From positions 1-64,000 of the forward strand of contig CAVQSI010000034.1 in the NCBI GenBank assembly GCA_963715825.1: 64,000 bases of DNA. Reading direction: 5' to 3'. The DNA is from Sva-07 sp963715825 (GTDB taxonomy: Bacteria; Actinomycetota; Acidimicrobiia; Acidimicrobiales; Ilumatobacteraceae). The notes under the pieces were generated by a model. It was not told the origin of the DNA. It saw nothing but the letters and a program-made list of their open reading frames with translations, and searched no databases. How positions within the stretch are numbered: the first letter of the stretch is position 1; each line of letters begins with the position of its first letter. This document shows, piece by piece, positions 41,659-49,894 of the stretch. Position numbers and translations under genes: made by a program.

Positions 41659-43254
41659 ATGCTCCCCTCGTCTCGCGTTCGCGCCGGCTCGTCACGCCGT
41701 CGACCCGCGCTGCGCCTCGCCGCGCTCGCTGTGGTCGGCGCCTCGATCGCCGCCGCCTGCTCCTCGGGCGACTCCGCCCTCGAGATCGACAGCGGCGACC
41801 CGGCAACCGTCCCGCCGGCCCCGGTCGACACCAGCGACACGTCCACCGATGGCACCAGCGACACGACCACTGACGGAACCGACGCCGGCGGCCCCGAGGA
41901 CACCGCGCTCGCACCCACCACCACCGTGGCGCCGCTGGCACAGTTCCCCGACTGCCCCACCGGCGCGCTCGACTCGGCGAGCGGCCCGGTCGAGATCACG
42001 TTCTGGCATGGCATGAACGACGTGCTCGAGGACTCGCTGATCGAGTTGACCGACGCCTACAACGCCAGCCAGGATGCCGTGCAGGTCACGCTGCAGAACC
42101 AGACCGGCTACGACGCGGCGATCGACAAGTACATCCAGTCGAGCCCCGACAGCCGGCCCGACATGATCCAGTTCCCCGAGTACACGCTGCAGACCTTCGC
42201 CCAGTCCGACACGCTGATTCCGATCGGGGCGTGCATCGAGGACAGCGGATTCGACACGTCTCCGTTCCTCGCTCGCACCATCGACGCCTACACCTGGCAG
42301 GGCGTGCAGTGGGCAATGCCGTTCAACGTCAGCAACCCGGTGCTGTACTACTTGCGCCCGAAGTTCGAAGCGGCCGGACTCGACCCCGACGTGTCGCCGA
42401 TCACGCTCGAGGAGATGCGCGCCACGTCGGAACAGATCGTCGCCGCCGACGCCGCCACCTACGGCTGGGTGCTCGACTCGGGGACCGACTCCGGTGGCGG
42501 CTGGTTCCTCGAGCAGTGGTTCGCCCGCGCCGGTGAGCTCTACGCCGACAACGACAACGGCCGAACCGCTCCGGCCACCGAGGTGCTGTTCGCCAGCCCA
42601 GCCGGCACAGAGTTGATGACCTTCGTGCAGGACATGATCAACGACGACCTGGCCGTCTCGATCGGTGACAATGCCAGCGGCCAGGACACCTACCTGAAGC
42701 TGATCGATCCAGCCGCCGACGGCGCGATGACGATCGGTACCAGCGCCGCGCTCGGCGGGGTGCTCGCCGCCATCGACAGCGGGTTGGCGCCGGGACTCAC
42801 GTCGGTCGACGTGGGTGTCGGACCGATGCCCGGCCCGAGCCCCGTGCCGTCGGTGAACCTCGGTGGTGCCTCGCTGTGGATCGTCGACGGCAAGGGCGAT
42901 GAGAAGACCGCCGCGTCGTGGGACTACATCACCTACCTGATCACCGCCGAGGCGCAGTCGCAGTGGGCGTCGCAGACCGGGTACGTCCCGATCCGCAACG
43001 ACGCGGTCGACATCGAACCGCTGCTGAGCACGTACGCCGAGGACCCGAGGTTCAAGGTCGCCTACGACCAGCTGCTCGGCACCCCCGACGGTGTTGCATC
43101 GCTGGCACCGGTGCTCGGCCCGCAGCGCGAGGTTCGCGTGGCCACGGCGAACGCCACGGCGGCGATCTTCAACGGCGCCGACGTCGCCTCGTCGCTCGCC
43201 GATGCGGCCGCCCAGTCCAACGCGCTGATCGCCAGCTACAACCAGCGCAACTGA
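41659..43254 (+). CDS. sugar ABC transporter substrate-binding lipoprotein (UgpB-like)
   Basis: A 531-residue lipoprotein (ASIAAACSSG lipobox near residue 33), with a long Asp/Thr linker, then a type I periplasmic-binding fold: VEITFWHGMNDVLEDSLIELTDAYNAS, RPDMIQFPEYTLQTFAQSDTLIPI, GVQWAMPFNVSNPVLYY, LWIVDGKGDEKTAASWDYITYL. The WHGM and ALNVSNPVLYY-type stretches resemble UgpB, so glycerol-3-phosphate or glycerophosphodiesters are plausible substrates. An extracytoplasmic linker of about 55 residues is long for the family. Confidence 0.88.
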   Translation: MLPSSRVRAGSSRRRPALRLAALAVVGASIAAACSSGDSALEIDSGDPATVPPAPVDTSDTSTDGTSDTTTDGTDAGGPEDTALAPTTTVAPLAQFPDCPTGALDSASGPVEITFWHGMNDVLEDSLIELTDAYNASQDAVQVTLQNQTGYDAAIDKYIQSSPDSRPDMIQFPEYTLQTFAQSDTLIPIGACIEDSGFDTSPFLARTIDAYTWQGVQWAMPFNVSNPVLYYLRPKFEAAGLDPDVSPITLEEMRATSEQIVAADAATYGWVLDSGTDSGGGWFLEQWFARAGELYADNDNGRTAPATEVLFASPAGTELMTFVQDMINDDLAVSIGDNASGQDTYLKLIDPAADGAMTIGTSAALGGVLAAIDSGLAPGLTSVDVGVGPMPGPSPVPSVNLGGASLWIVDGKGDEKTAASWDYITYLITAEAQSQWASQTGYVPIRNDAVDIEPLLSTYAEDPRFKVAYDQLLGTPDGVASLAPVLGPQREVRVATANATAAIFNGADVASSLADAAAQSNALIASYNQRN

Positions 43255-43289
43255 GCCGGCGCGGCGGTCGTCGCTTCGGGTCACGCAGA

Positions 43290-43295
43290 TAGGGT
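43290..43295 (+). promoter_or_regulatory. -10 box of cyclophilin gene
   Basis: TAGGGT, 7 nt before ATG 43303. Confidence 0.5.
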
Positions 43296-43302
43296 CGGGG
43301 CC

Positions 43303-43863
43303 ATGGCTACTGCATTCCCCCCGTTCGATGGTTCGGCTCCCAAGCAGCAGGACTTCAAGGAAGCTCCCGAGATGGGCATCGACCCGTCGAAGCGGTACAC
43401 GGCGAAGCTCGACACCAGCCTCGGCGAGATCGTGATCGCGCTCGACGCCCTCAAGGCGCCCAAGACGGTCAACAACTTCGTGTTCCTCGCGCTCCACCAC
43501 TACTACGACGGCGTGATCTTCCACCGGATCATCAGCGGCTTCATGTGCCAGGGCGGCGACCCGACCGGCAGCGGCCGAGGCGGCCCCGGCTACCGCTTCG
43601 AAGACGAACTCCCCAAGCCGCGTGAGTACCAGATCGGCTCGGTTGCGATGGCCAACGCCGGCCCGAACACCAACGGCAGCCAGTTCTTCATCGTGTCCGG
43701 CCCGTCCGGTGTCGGCCTGCCGCCGGCCTACAGCCTGTTCGGTCAGGTCGTGAAGGGCCTCGACATCGTCGACCAGATGCAGAAGGTCCCGACCGGTGGC
43801 GGCGACAAGCCGAAGACCGATGTCGTGATCAACACCGTCGAGATCACCGTCGCCGACGACTGA
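43303..43863 (+). CDS. cyclophilin-type peptidyl-prolyl cis-trans isomerase
   Basis: A 186-residue cytosolic PPIase. The cyclophilin core is complete: NNFVFLALHHYYDGVIFHRII with the catalytic Arg of FHRI, GFMCQGGDPTGSGRGGPGYRFEDEL, GSVAMANAGPNTNGSQFFI, and YSLFGQVVKGLDIVDQMQ. An N-terminal extension of about 30 residues has no signal peptide. Catalyses proline isomerisation in folding. Monocistronic, leaderless. Confidence 0.93.
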   Translation: MATAFPPFDGSAPKQQDFKEAPEMGIDPSKRYTAKLDTSLGEIVIALDALKAPKTVNNFVFLALHHYYDGVIFHRIISGFMCQGGDPTGSGRGGPGYRFEDELPKPREYQIGSVAMANAGPNTNGSQFFIVSGPSGVGLPPAYSLFGQVVKGLDIVDQMQKVPTGGGDKPKTDVVINTVEITVADD

Positions 43864-43897
43864 CCGGTTACGCCGGCGCCTGGCACCGGGTAACCGC

Positions 43898-43903
43898 TAC
43901 GGT
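43898..43903 (+). promoter_or_regulatory. -10 box of YcaQ-like gene
   Basis: TACGGT, 7 nt before ATG 43911. Confidence 0.5.
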
Positions 43904-43910
43904 CCCGCCG

Positions 43911-45128
43911 ATGGCGGCGCCTGTCCAACTCTCCAACGCCCAGGCTCGTCGCCTTGCGCTCGGCGCCCAGGGGTTCACCGACGCCCGGCCGACCGGTCGC
44001 GTCGATCGCCGCCACCTGCGTCGCGTCGTCGACCGCATGGGGCTGATCCAGATCGACTCGGTCAACGTGCTGGTGCGCAGCCAGGAGCTGCCGCTGTTCG
44101 CCCGACTCGGCCCGCACCCCCGCACCCTGATCGACGACGCCACGCGCCACGGCGACCTGTTCGAGTTCTGGGTCCACGAGGCCTGCCACGTGCCCGTCGA
44201 GCTGTATCCGCTCCAACGCTGGGCCATGACCGGCCACACTCGCTGGAGGTCGCTGCGCGACTGGGCGGCGGCGAATCCAGCACTCATCGACACGGTGCTC
44301 GACCGGGTGCGCAGCGACGGCCCGATCGTGGCGAGCGACCTGGCGATGCGGGACCGGCCGAAGGGCACGTGGTGGGACTGGGACGACGGCAAGCTGGCGC
44401 TCGAGCATCTGTTCCGTACCGGCGAGGTCGCTGCGCGCCGACGGCCCAACGACTTCGCCCGCCTGTACGACCTTGCCGAGCGGGTGATCCCAGCCGAGGT
44501 CCTCGCCGCCCCCGGCCCGCCCGCCCACGAGGCCAAGAAGGAGTTGCTGGTGTTGGCGGCCAAGCACCACGCCGTCGGCACTGCGTCGGATCTCACCGAC
44601 TACCACCGTCTGTCGCACACCCGCACGCTGCTGGCCGAACTCGTCGAGGAGGGTCGGCTCGTTCCGGCCGCCGTCGAGGGCTGGTCGACGCCGGCGTTCA
44701 TGCACCCCGACGCCGTGCTGCCCCGACGGGTCTCCGCTCGGGCCCTGCTCAGCCCCTTCGATCCGGTGGTGTGGAACCGTGACCGCATCGAGCGGCTCTT
44801 CGGATTCCACTACCGCATCGAGATCTACGTGCCCGAACCGAAACGCCAGTACGGCTACTACGTGCTGCCGTTCCTGCTCGGCGACGAACTCGTTGCCCGG
44901 GTCGACCTGAAGGCCGACCGCAAGGCGCGCCGACTCCTGGTGCAGGGAGCGTTCGGTGAACCTGGCATCGACGAGGGAGACGTGGCCGCTGAACTTGCGT
45001 CCGAGCTTGCATCGATGGCGAACTGGCTCGGCCTCGACGACGGCATCGTCGTGGCTCGACGCGGCGATCTGGCAGCGGCGCTGCGACGCGCCGTCGGCGC
45101 GGTCAGCTCGGGCAGCCCCGAACGCTGA
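43911..45128 (+). CDS. YcaQ/AlkX-like winged-helix DNA glycosylase
   Basis: A 405-residue protein of the HTH_42 (DUF1006) family, which unhooks interstrand DNA crosslinks in E. coli and Streptomyces (YcaQ, AlkZ). The catalytic Q-x-(Q/D) motif appears as LIQIDSVNVLVRSQELPLFARLG, with Gln-Ile-Asp. Also LFEFWVHEACHVPVELYPLQRW, DLTDYHRLS, LLSPFDPVVWNRDRIERLFGFHYRIEIY and GYYVLPFLLGDELVARVDLKADR. Length is standard. Its 3' end overlaps the convergent lipoprotein by 26 bp. Confidence 0.88.
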   Translation: MAAPVQLSNAQARRLALGAQGFTDARPTGRVDRRHLRRVVDRMGLIQIDSVNVLVRSQELPLFARLGPHPRTLIDDATRHGDLFEFWVHEACHVPVELYPLQRWAMTGHTRWRSLRDWAAANPALIDTVLDRVRSDGPIVASDLAMRDRPKGTWWDWDDGKLALEHLFRTGEVAARRRPNDFARLYDLAERVIPAEVLAAPGPPAHEAKKELLVLAAKHHAVGTASDLTDYHRLSHTRTLLAELVEEGRLVPAAVEGWSTPAFMHPDAVLPRRVSARALLSPFDPVVWNRDRIERLFGFHYRIEIYVPEPKRQYGYYVLPFLLGDELVARVDLKADRKARRLLVQGAFGEPGIDEGDVAAELASELASMANWLGLDDGIVVARRGDLAAALRRAVGAVSSGSPER

Positions 45129-45552
45129 ACTCGGCGCCCTCGATGTCGGCGAACGTCACGGTGTAGTCGTCGGCGTCGAGCGTCATCTGGGCTTGCGCCG
45201 TCGACTGGCCGCCGCTGGAGGCATCGAGGCTGAGGTCGACGCCGGTCGACGGGTCGAACACTCCGACGTACACGCCGGGCTCGAGGCCCTCGCCGACCAC
45301 GGTGACCAGGTTGCCGCCGATCTCCGGGTCGCAGTCGACCGCCACCAGCATCTCGCCGATGCCGCCGTCGAGCAGGGCCTCGTCGTGGGACTCCGAGGTG
45401 ATGATCGCGTCGTTGAACGCGCTCCCGGTTCCACCCTCGGGGAGCGCGGGCGCCGGATCGTCACTGCCGCACGCCGCCGTGGCCGCAGCAAGGGCGATGA
45501 CAGCGGCGACGGTGGCGAGACGACGACGTACAGACGTGGCGGGAGAACTCAT
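45103..45552 (-). CDS. hypothetical lipoprotein
   Basis: A 149-residue protein with an Ala-rich signal peptide and TAACGSD lipobox (Cys about 28). The mature part is small and beta-rich with two cysteines (VDCDPE and VRGCPS) that could pair. No family identified. ATG preceded by TACCGT, 7 nt upstream. Confidence 0.68.
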   Translation of the reverse strand: MSSPATSVRRRLATVAAVIALAAATAACGSDDPAPALPEGGTGSAFNDAIITSESHDEALLDGGIGEMLVAVDCDPEIGGNLVTVVGEGLEPGVYVGVFDPSTGVDLSLDASSGGQSTAQAQMTLDADDYTVTFADIEGAEFSVRGCPS

Positions 45553-45559
45553 GCCCCCG

Positions 45560-45565
45560 ACGGTA
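45560..45565 (-). promoter_or_regulatory. -10 box of the 45103 lipoprotein
   Basis: TACCGT on the minus strand, 7 nt before ATG 45552. Confidence 0.5.
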
Positions 45566-45624
45566 CCTGCTGCCCACCCGTCCGATCAGGGCCCATGGTC
45601 ACGACCCCGCCTGTCCAGCCACCA

Positions 45625-45676
45625 CGTTCGTGTGCAGATTCGGGTGACCCGGTCCGCCGGAACCGCAACGCAAACG
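45625..45676 (+). repeat. repeat family B, copy 2 (diverged)
   Basis: Aligns end to end with the element at 33949: both begin CGTT, share TGACCCG in the middle and end GCAACGCAAACG. The stem is degraded here. It lies between the lipoprotein start and the MpaB-like gene end. Confidence 0.6.
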
Positions 45677-45690
45677 GGGGGTGGTGGAGG

Positions 45691-46536
45691 TCAGCGGGGG
45701 GCGACGGTGGCCCAGCGCAGGGTGCGGGTGATGATCTCGCCGGCGGGGCGCAGCGCGAGCGATTCCGACACCGGCAGCCACGGCAGGCGAAGCGGCACCC
45801 GGGTCCAGGCGGGCATCAGGGCAACGGCAGCACCGGCGATCAGCGCGTAGGGGGCCCGGGCAGCCAGCGAGAGCGGCGGCCGGAGCAGGAGATACTGCGC
45901 GGCGTCACGAGCCTCGCGGGTACCGCGTAGCTCGGGGCGGAACGCGGCGAGGCGGAGACGCAAGTGCGCCTCGGTCTCGGGTGGGTCGACCACACCGAGC
46001 GCCCTCGCCACGACGGCCGCCTCCGCCACGTAGCGGTCACGTTCGTCGCCGACGAGCGGCTCGTCGCCGTAGCGGTCGTGCGCGGCCAGGAAGCTGTCGA
46101 GCTCTGCGATGTGGACCCACTCGAGCAGGTGCGGGTCGTTGGCGGCGTACGGCTCGCCGTTGGGAGCAACCCCCACGACTCGGCGATGGACGCGATGCAC
46201 GCGATCGACCGCTCGTTGGGCCTCTGTCGCCGGCCCGAACGTGGTGGCAGCCAGGAAGTCGGCGGTGCGCTGGAGCCGCCCCCACGGGTCGCGCCGGTAG
46301 TCGGAATGCTGTGCGACGCCGGCCATCGCCAGCGGGTGCAACGACTGGAACAGCAACGCCCGGAACCCGCCGACGAACATCGAGGCGTCGGCGTGCACTC
46401 GCCGGATCGGTGCGTCATCGGTGAACCAGCCCGGCTCGTCGGCGTCGAACAGTTCCGCATGGCGCGTCGAGGCCTCCGGGCCGACCACCCTGGCCCGAAT
46501 CTGTTCGCCGAGCCACGACCGGACATCGAGCACCAT
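45691..46536 (-). CDS. oxygenase MpaB family protein (DUF2236)
   Basis: A 281-residue helical protein of the MpaB/Lcp (latex-clearing-protein-like) family. Visible: VHADASMFVGGFRALLFQSLHPLAMAGVAQHSDYRRDPWGRLQRTADFL and DRVHRVHRRVVG, containing the conserved Arg/His around the heme or metal pocket, and LLEWVHIAELDSFL. Family members are heme-dependent oxygenases; the substrate is unknown. ATG at 46536; an ATG 33 bp upstream is possible. Divergent from the AI-2E gene. Confidence 0.82.
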   Translation of the reverse strand: MVLDVRSWLGEQIRARVVGPEASTRHAELFDADEPGWFTDDAPIRRVHADASMFVGGFRALLFQSLHPLAMAGVAQHSDYRRDPWGRLQRTADFLAATTFGPATEAQRAVDRVHRVHRRVVGVAPNGEPYAANDPHLLEWVHIAELDSFLAAHDRYGDEPLVGDERDRYVAEAAVVARALGVVDPPETEAHLRLRLAAFRPELRGTREARDAAQYLLLRPPLSLAARAPYALIAGAAVALMPAWTRVPLRLPWLPVSESLALRPAGEIITRTLRWATVAPR

Positions 46537-46563
46537 TGGCCCATCGTGCCACGGCCCCGTGAG

Positions 46564-46569
46564 TACCAT
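46564..46569 (+). promoter_or_regulatory. -10 box of AI-2E family gene
   Basis: TACCAT, 6 nt before the GTG at 46576. Confidence 0.4.
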
Positions 46570-46575
46570 CCGGAC

Positions 46576-47857
46576 GTGCCCGAAGAAACGCCGCCAGACT
46601 CCGACGCCACGCAGGCGGCGTCCGGCGCAGCAGACGGATCGTCAGACGGCACGTCCGACGGATCGGCGGGCCGTCCGGTCGACAGCTCGGGTCGCCCGCT
46701 CGAACGGCGGGCCACCGATCGCACCCTCCCGCGCTGGGTGATTCCCGCCGTCATCGTGTTCTGGATCGGCTATCTGCTGACCTACACGACGCGCCACGTG
46801 TTCCACCGGCTGTCGTCGTTGCTGGTGCTGCTGCTCGTGTCGGTGTTCCTCTCGTTGGCGATCGAGCCCGGCGTCAACCGGCTCGCCGCTCGTGGCTGGC
46901 GACGCGGTCGAGCCACGATCACGATTCTGCTCGGCGTGCTCACGGCGTTCCTGATCTTCGCCGGCGCGGTCGGCACGCTCGTGGGCACCCAGGTCGCCGA
47001 CCTGCTGTCGGAGTCCGATGCGTACATCACCGACACGGTCAACTTCCTCAACGACAACTTCGGTTCGAACATCGATCCGCAGGACGTGATCGAGGAGTTC
47101 AACGACCCCGACGGCCGCGTTCAGGAGTTCATCCAGTCGCAGAGCGACGAGGCGGTGCGACTGTCGCTGGCCGTGGTCGCAGTCATCTTCCAGATGCTGT
47201 CGGTGATCCTGTTCACCTACTACTTGGTGGCCGACGGTCCGCGCATGCGCCGCGGGATCTGTTCACGCCTCAACCCGGCACGCCAGGCCCAGGTGCTGCG
47301 GGCCTGGGAACTCGCCATCACCAAGACCGGCGGCTACCTCTACTCGCGGGCGTTGCTGGCGCTGCTCTCGGCGTTCTTCCACTGGATCGTGTTCCAGTCG
47401 ATCGGCACTCCGGCGCCCGTGGCGCTCGCGCTCTGGGTCGGCCTCGTCAGCCAGTTCCTGCCCGTCGTCGGCACCTACCTCGCAGGCATTCTCCCGGTGC
47501 TGTTGACGCTGCTCGACTCGCCGGTGAACGCGCTCGATCGTGATCGTGTTCATCGTGGTGTACCAGCAGATCGAGAACTACTTCTTCGCGCCGCGCATCA
47601 CGGCGCGAACGATGGAACTCCACCCGGCGGTCGCGTTCGGCGCAGCGCTCGGCGGCGCCGCGCTCCTCGGGTTCGTCGGTGCGTTGCTCGCGCTGCCGGC
47701 TGCCGCGATGATCCAAGCCCTGGCGAGCGAGTGGGGCAATCGATACGACGTGGTGGACAGCCATCTCACCGCCGTGCCCGAACCGCGGTCGTCCCGATCG
47801 TCGAGCGACCCGAACGCCCCACCGGGCCCCGGCATGGCCGCCCCGGACGCAACGTGA
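46576..47857 (+). CDS. AI-2E family transporter, frameshifted
   Basis: About 426 residues when one extra base near 47533 is ignored. An acidic, Ser/Thr-rich N-terminus (1-50), then the AI-2E (PerM/TqsA) membrane core: VLLLVSVFLSLAIEPGVNRLAARGWRRG, the soluble cytosolic/periplasmic insert, GGYLYSRALLALLSAFFHWIVFQ, LWVGLVSQFLPVVGTYLAGILPVLL, and, after the shift, SIVIVFIVVYQQIENYFFAPRITARTMELHPAVAF, the family hallmark. Exports small molecules or works as a channel. Stop overlaps the asparaginase start (GTGA). The break lies inside a conserved helix, favouring sequence error over a real pseudogene. Confidence 0.78.
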
Positions 47858-48822
47858 CGCGGTTCGACGGTCGGGTTGCGCCGATCGCGGTCGCCACGCG
47901 CAGCGGGCTCGAGGAGTCCGTTCATCACGGCGCCGGGGTCGCAATCGATGGCGACGCAGCGCTGCGAGCATCGATCGGCGATCCCGATCTGGTGGTGTAC
48001 CCGCGTTCGTGTCTGAAGCCGATGCAGGCGGCCGCGATGGTCGGCGCCGGCCTCGAACTCGACGATCGCCAGCTCGCTGTGGCGTGCGCGAGCCACGACG
48101 GATCAGCCGACCACCTCGACGTGGTCCGATCGATCCTCGAGCGCTACGACCTCACCGAGTCCGACCTCGCCAACACGCCGGCGCGGCCGTACGGAGCGGC
48201 GGCGCGCGCAGCGGCTCGGGCCGCAGGAATCGAACCGTCGGCGCTCCAGCAGAACTGCTCGGGCAAGCACGCCGCCATGCTCGCCACGTGTCGCGTCAAC
48301 GGCTGGTCGATCGCCGACTACCTCGACCCCGACCATCCCCTCCAAGCGGCGATCACCCTCGACATCCAGACTCACGGTGCCGTGGTGCACCACATCGGCA
48401 CCGACGGCTGCGGTGCCCCGACCCATGCGCTGTCGTTGCGTGACCTGGCCGCAGCGTTCGGTCGGTTGGCCACGCCAGGCTCCGTGGTCGCCCGGGCGAT
48501 GACGGCGCATCCGATGCTGGTCGGTGGCCCCACGCGTGACGTCACGCTGTGGATGCACGCGGTGCCGACGCTGGTCGCCAAGGAGGGCGCCGCCGGCGTG
48601 ATGGCGGCCGGACTCGCCGACGGTCGGGCAGTGGCGTTCAAGGTCGCCGATGGCAACGACACGTGCCGTCAGGCGGTGGTCGCCGAGTCGCTGCGAGCCG
48701 CAGGCGTCGACGTCGACGAGATCGCCACGGCCACCGTCGACGCGGTGTCGGTGCCGGTGCTCGGCCACGGCCATCCGGTCGGCCGGCTCGACGCACTCGG
48801 GTGGACACGATGCAGTTCCTGA
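47854..48822 (+). CDS. L-asparaginase, class 3 (ReAII/PF06089 type)
   Basis: A 322-residue enzyme of the asparaginase II family found in Rhizobium etli, unrelated to the E. coli types. Visible: VYPRSCLKPMQAAAMV with the SxxK pair Ser52/Lys55, LAVACASHDG, LQQNCSGKHAAMLA with the second conserved Cys-Ser-Gly-Lys-His, GTDGCGAPTHALSLRDLA and VAKEGAAGVMAAGLADGRAVAFKVADG. Hydrolyses asparagine to aspartate and ammonia. GTG start overlapping AI-2E; it overlaps the next gene by 13 bp. Confidence 0.87.
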   Translation: MTRFDGRVAPIAVATRSGLEESVHHGAGVAIDGDAALRASIGDPDLVVYPRSCLKPMQAAAMVGAGLELDDRQLAVACASHDGSADHLDVVRSILERYDLTESDLANTPARPYGAAARAAARAAGIEPSALQQNCSGKHAAMLATCRVNGWSIADYLDPDHPLQAAITLDIQTHGAVVHHIGTDGCGAPTHALSLRDLAAAFGRLATPGSVVARAMTAHPMLVGGPTRDVTLWMHAVPTLVAKEGAAGVMAAGLADGRAVAFKVADGNDTCRQAVVAESLRAAGVDVDEIATATVDAVSVPVLGHGHPVGRLDALGWTRCSS

Positions 48823-49835
48823 CGCTCGACCGCGACGCGTTCTCCTACGGGGTGTCGGCGCCGGTCGCTCCGCTCGTTCGTCGCGTGATCGCCGAGAACC
48901 CGTCGAAGTTCACCTACCACGGCACCGGCACCTACCTCGTCGGCGGGAACTCGGACGGACGCGGCGACGTCGTCGTGATCGACCCGGGGCCCCGCCTCGA
49001 CTCCCACCGAGATGCGCTCGCCGCAGCGCTCGACGGTTGCTCGGTGCGGGCGATCCTGATCACCCACTGCCACGCCGACCACTCGCCACTCGCCGCTTGG
49101 CTCGCCGCCGAGACGGGCGCCTCGACGTTCGCGTTCGGGCCCCACGGCGACGACACCTGGGACATCGGCGCCGACCCACCCGAGGTGCTTGCGGCCGAGG
49201 AGCGCGAGGCGGCGCTGCGCCGAACCGACGCCGAGGCTCGCGGCGACGTCGTCGACGAGCCGGTGTCTCCGCAGATGGAGGAGACCACCGATCGCGAGTT
49301 CACCCCCGACGAGGTGGTGCGAACCGGCGACGTCGTCGCGTCCGGCGCCGGGTGGACGATGGCCGCGCTCCACACGCCGGGCCACACCTCGAACCACACG
49401 TGCTTCACGCTCGACGACGGCACGACACGGACGATCTTCACCGGCGATCACGTGATGGGATGGAGCACCACGGTCGTGTCGCCTCCGGACGGCGACATGG
49501 CGGCCTACTTCGACTCGCTGCGCGCCGTTGCCGGCCGAGCCGACGATGTCGCGATCCCCACCCACGGGCCACCGATCCCCGACCCGGCGCGGTTCGTGGG
49601 GGAGTTGATCGAGCATCGGCTCGAACGAGAACGCCAAGTGCTCGACGCCGTCCGGTCGGGCCTCGACACGATCCCGGCCATGGTCGAGACGCTGTACGTC
49701 GATGTGCGCAGGGAGCTGTTCAAACCGGCTCGCCGCAGCGTGCTCGCCCACCTGGTGAAGCTCGTCGACGACGGCGTCGTGGCCGTCGACGGCTCGACCC
49801 AGCCGAGGCTCGACGCGACGTATCGGGCCGTCTGA
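48810..49835 (+). CDS. metallo-beta-lactamase-fold hydrolase (LACTB2-like)
   Basis: A 341-residue hydrolase with metal motif THCHADH (85-91), later ligands in ALHTPGHTSNHT and IFTGDHVMG, and PTHGPPIPDP near the end. A C-terminal helical tail (EHRLERERQVLDAVRSG...LAHLVKLVDDGVV) resembles the winged-helix tail of LACTB2-type RNases/thioesterases. Two zinc ions are expected. ATG lies inside the asparaginase 3' end, so co-translated. Substrate unknown. Confidence 0.85.
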   Translation: MQFLTLDRDAFSYGVSAPVAPLVRRVIAENPSKFTYHGTGTYLVGGNSDGRGDVVVIDPGPRLDSHRDALAAALDGCSVRAILITHCHADHSPLAAWLAAETGASTFAFGPHGDDTWDIGADPPEVLAAEEREAALRRTDAEARGDVVDEPVSPQMEETTDREFTPDEVVRTGDVVASGAGWTMAALHTPGHTSNHTCFTLDDGTTRTIFTGDHVMGWSTTVVSPPDGDMAAYFDSLRAVAGRADDVAIPTHGPPIPDPARFVGELIEHRLERERQVLDAVRSGLDTIPAMVETLYVDVRRELFKPARRSVLAHLVKLVDDGVVAVDGSTQPRLDATYRAV

Positions 49836-49894
49836 GCGCTCTCGATTTCGGGGCGGATTCGGCGGTTCCACGGTGGGCGCACGATGATCCACGG

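Noticed and set aside
45964..48822. Single 952-codon plus-strand frame spanning MpaB-antisense, AI-2E and asparaginase
   Set aside because: An artefact: the AI-2E frame, after its extra base, happens to lie in the same frame as asparaginase, and the first part is antisense to MpaB. The real genes start at 46576 and 47854.
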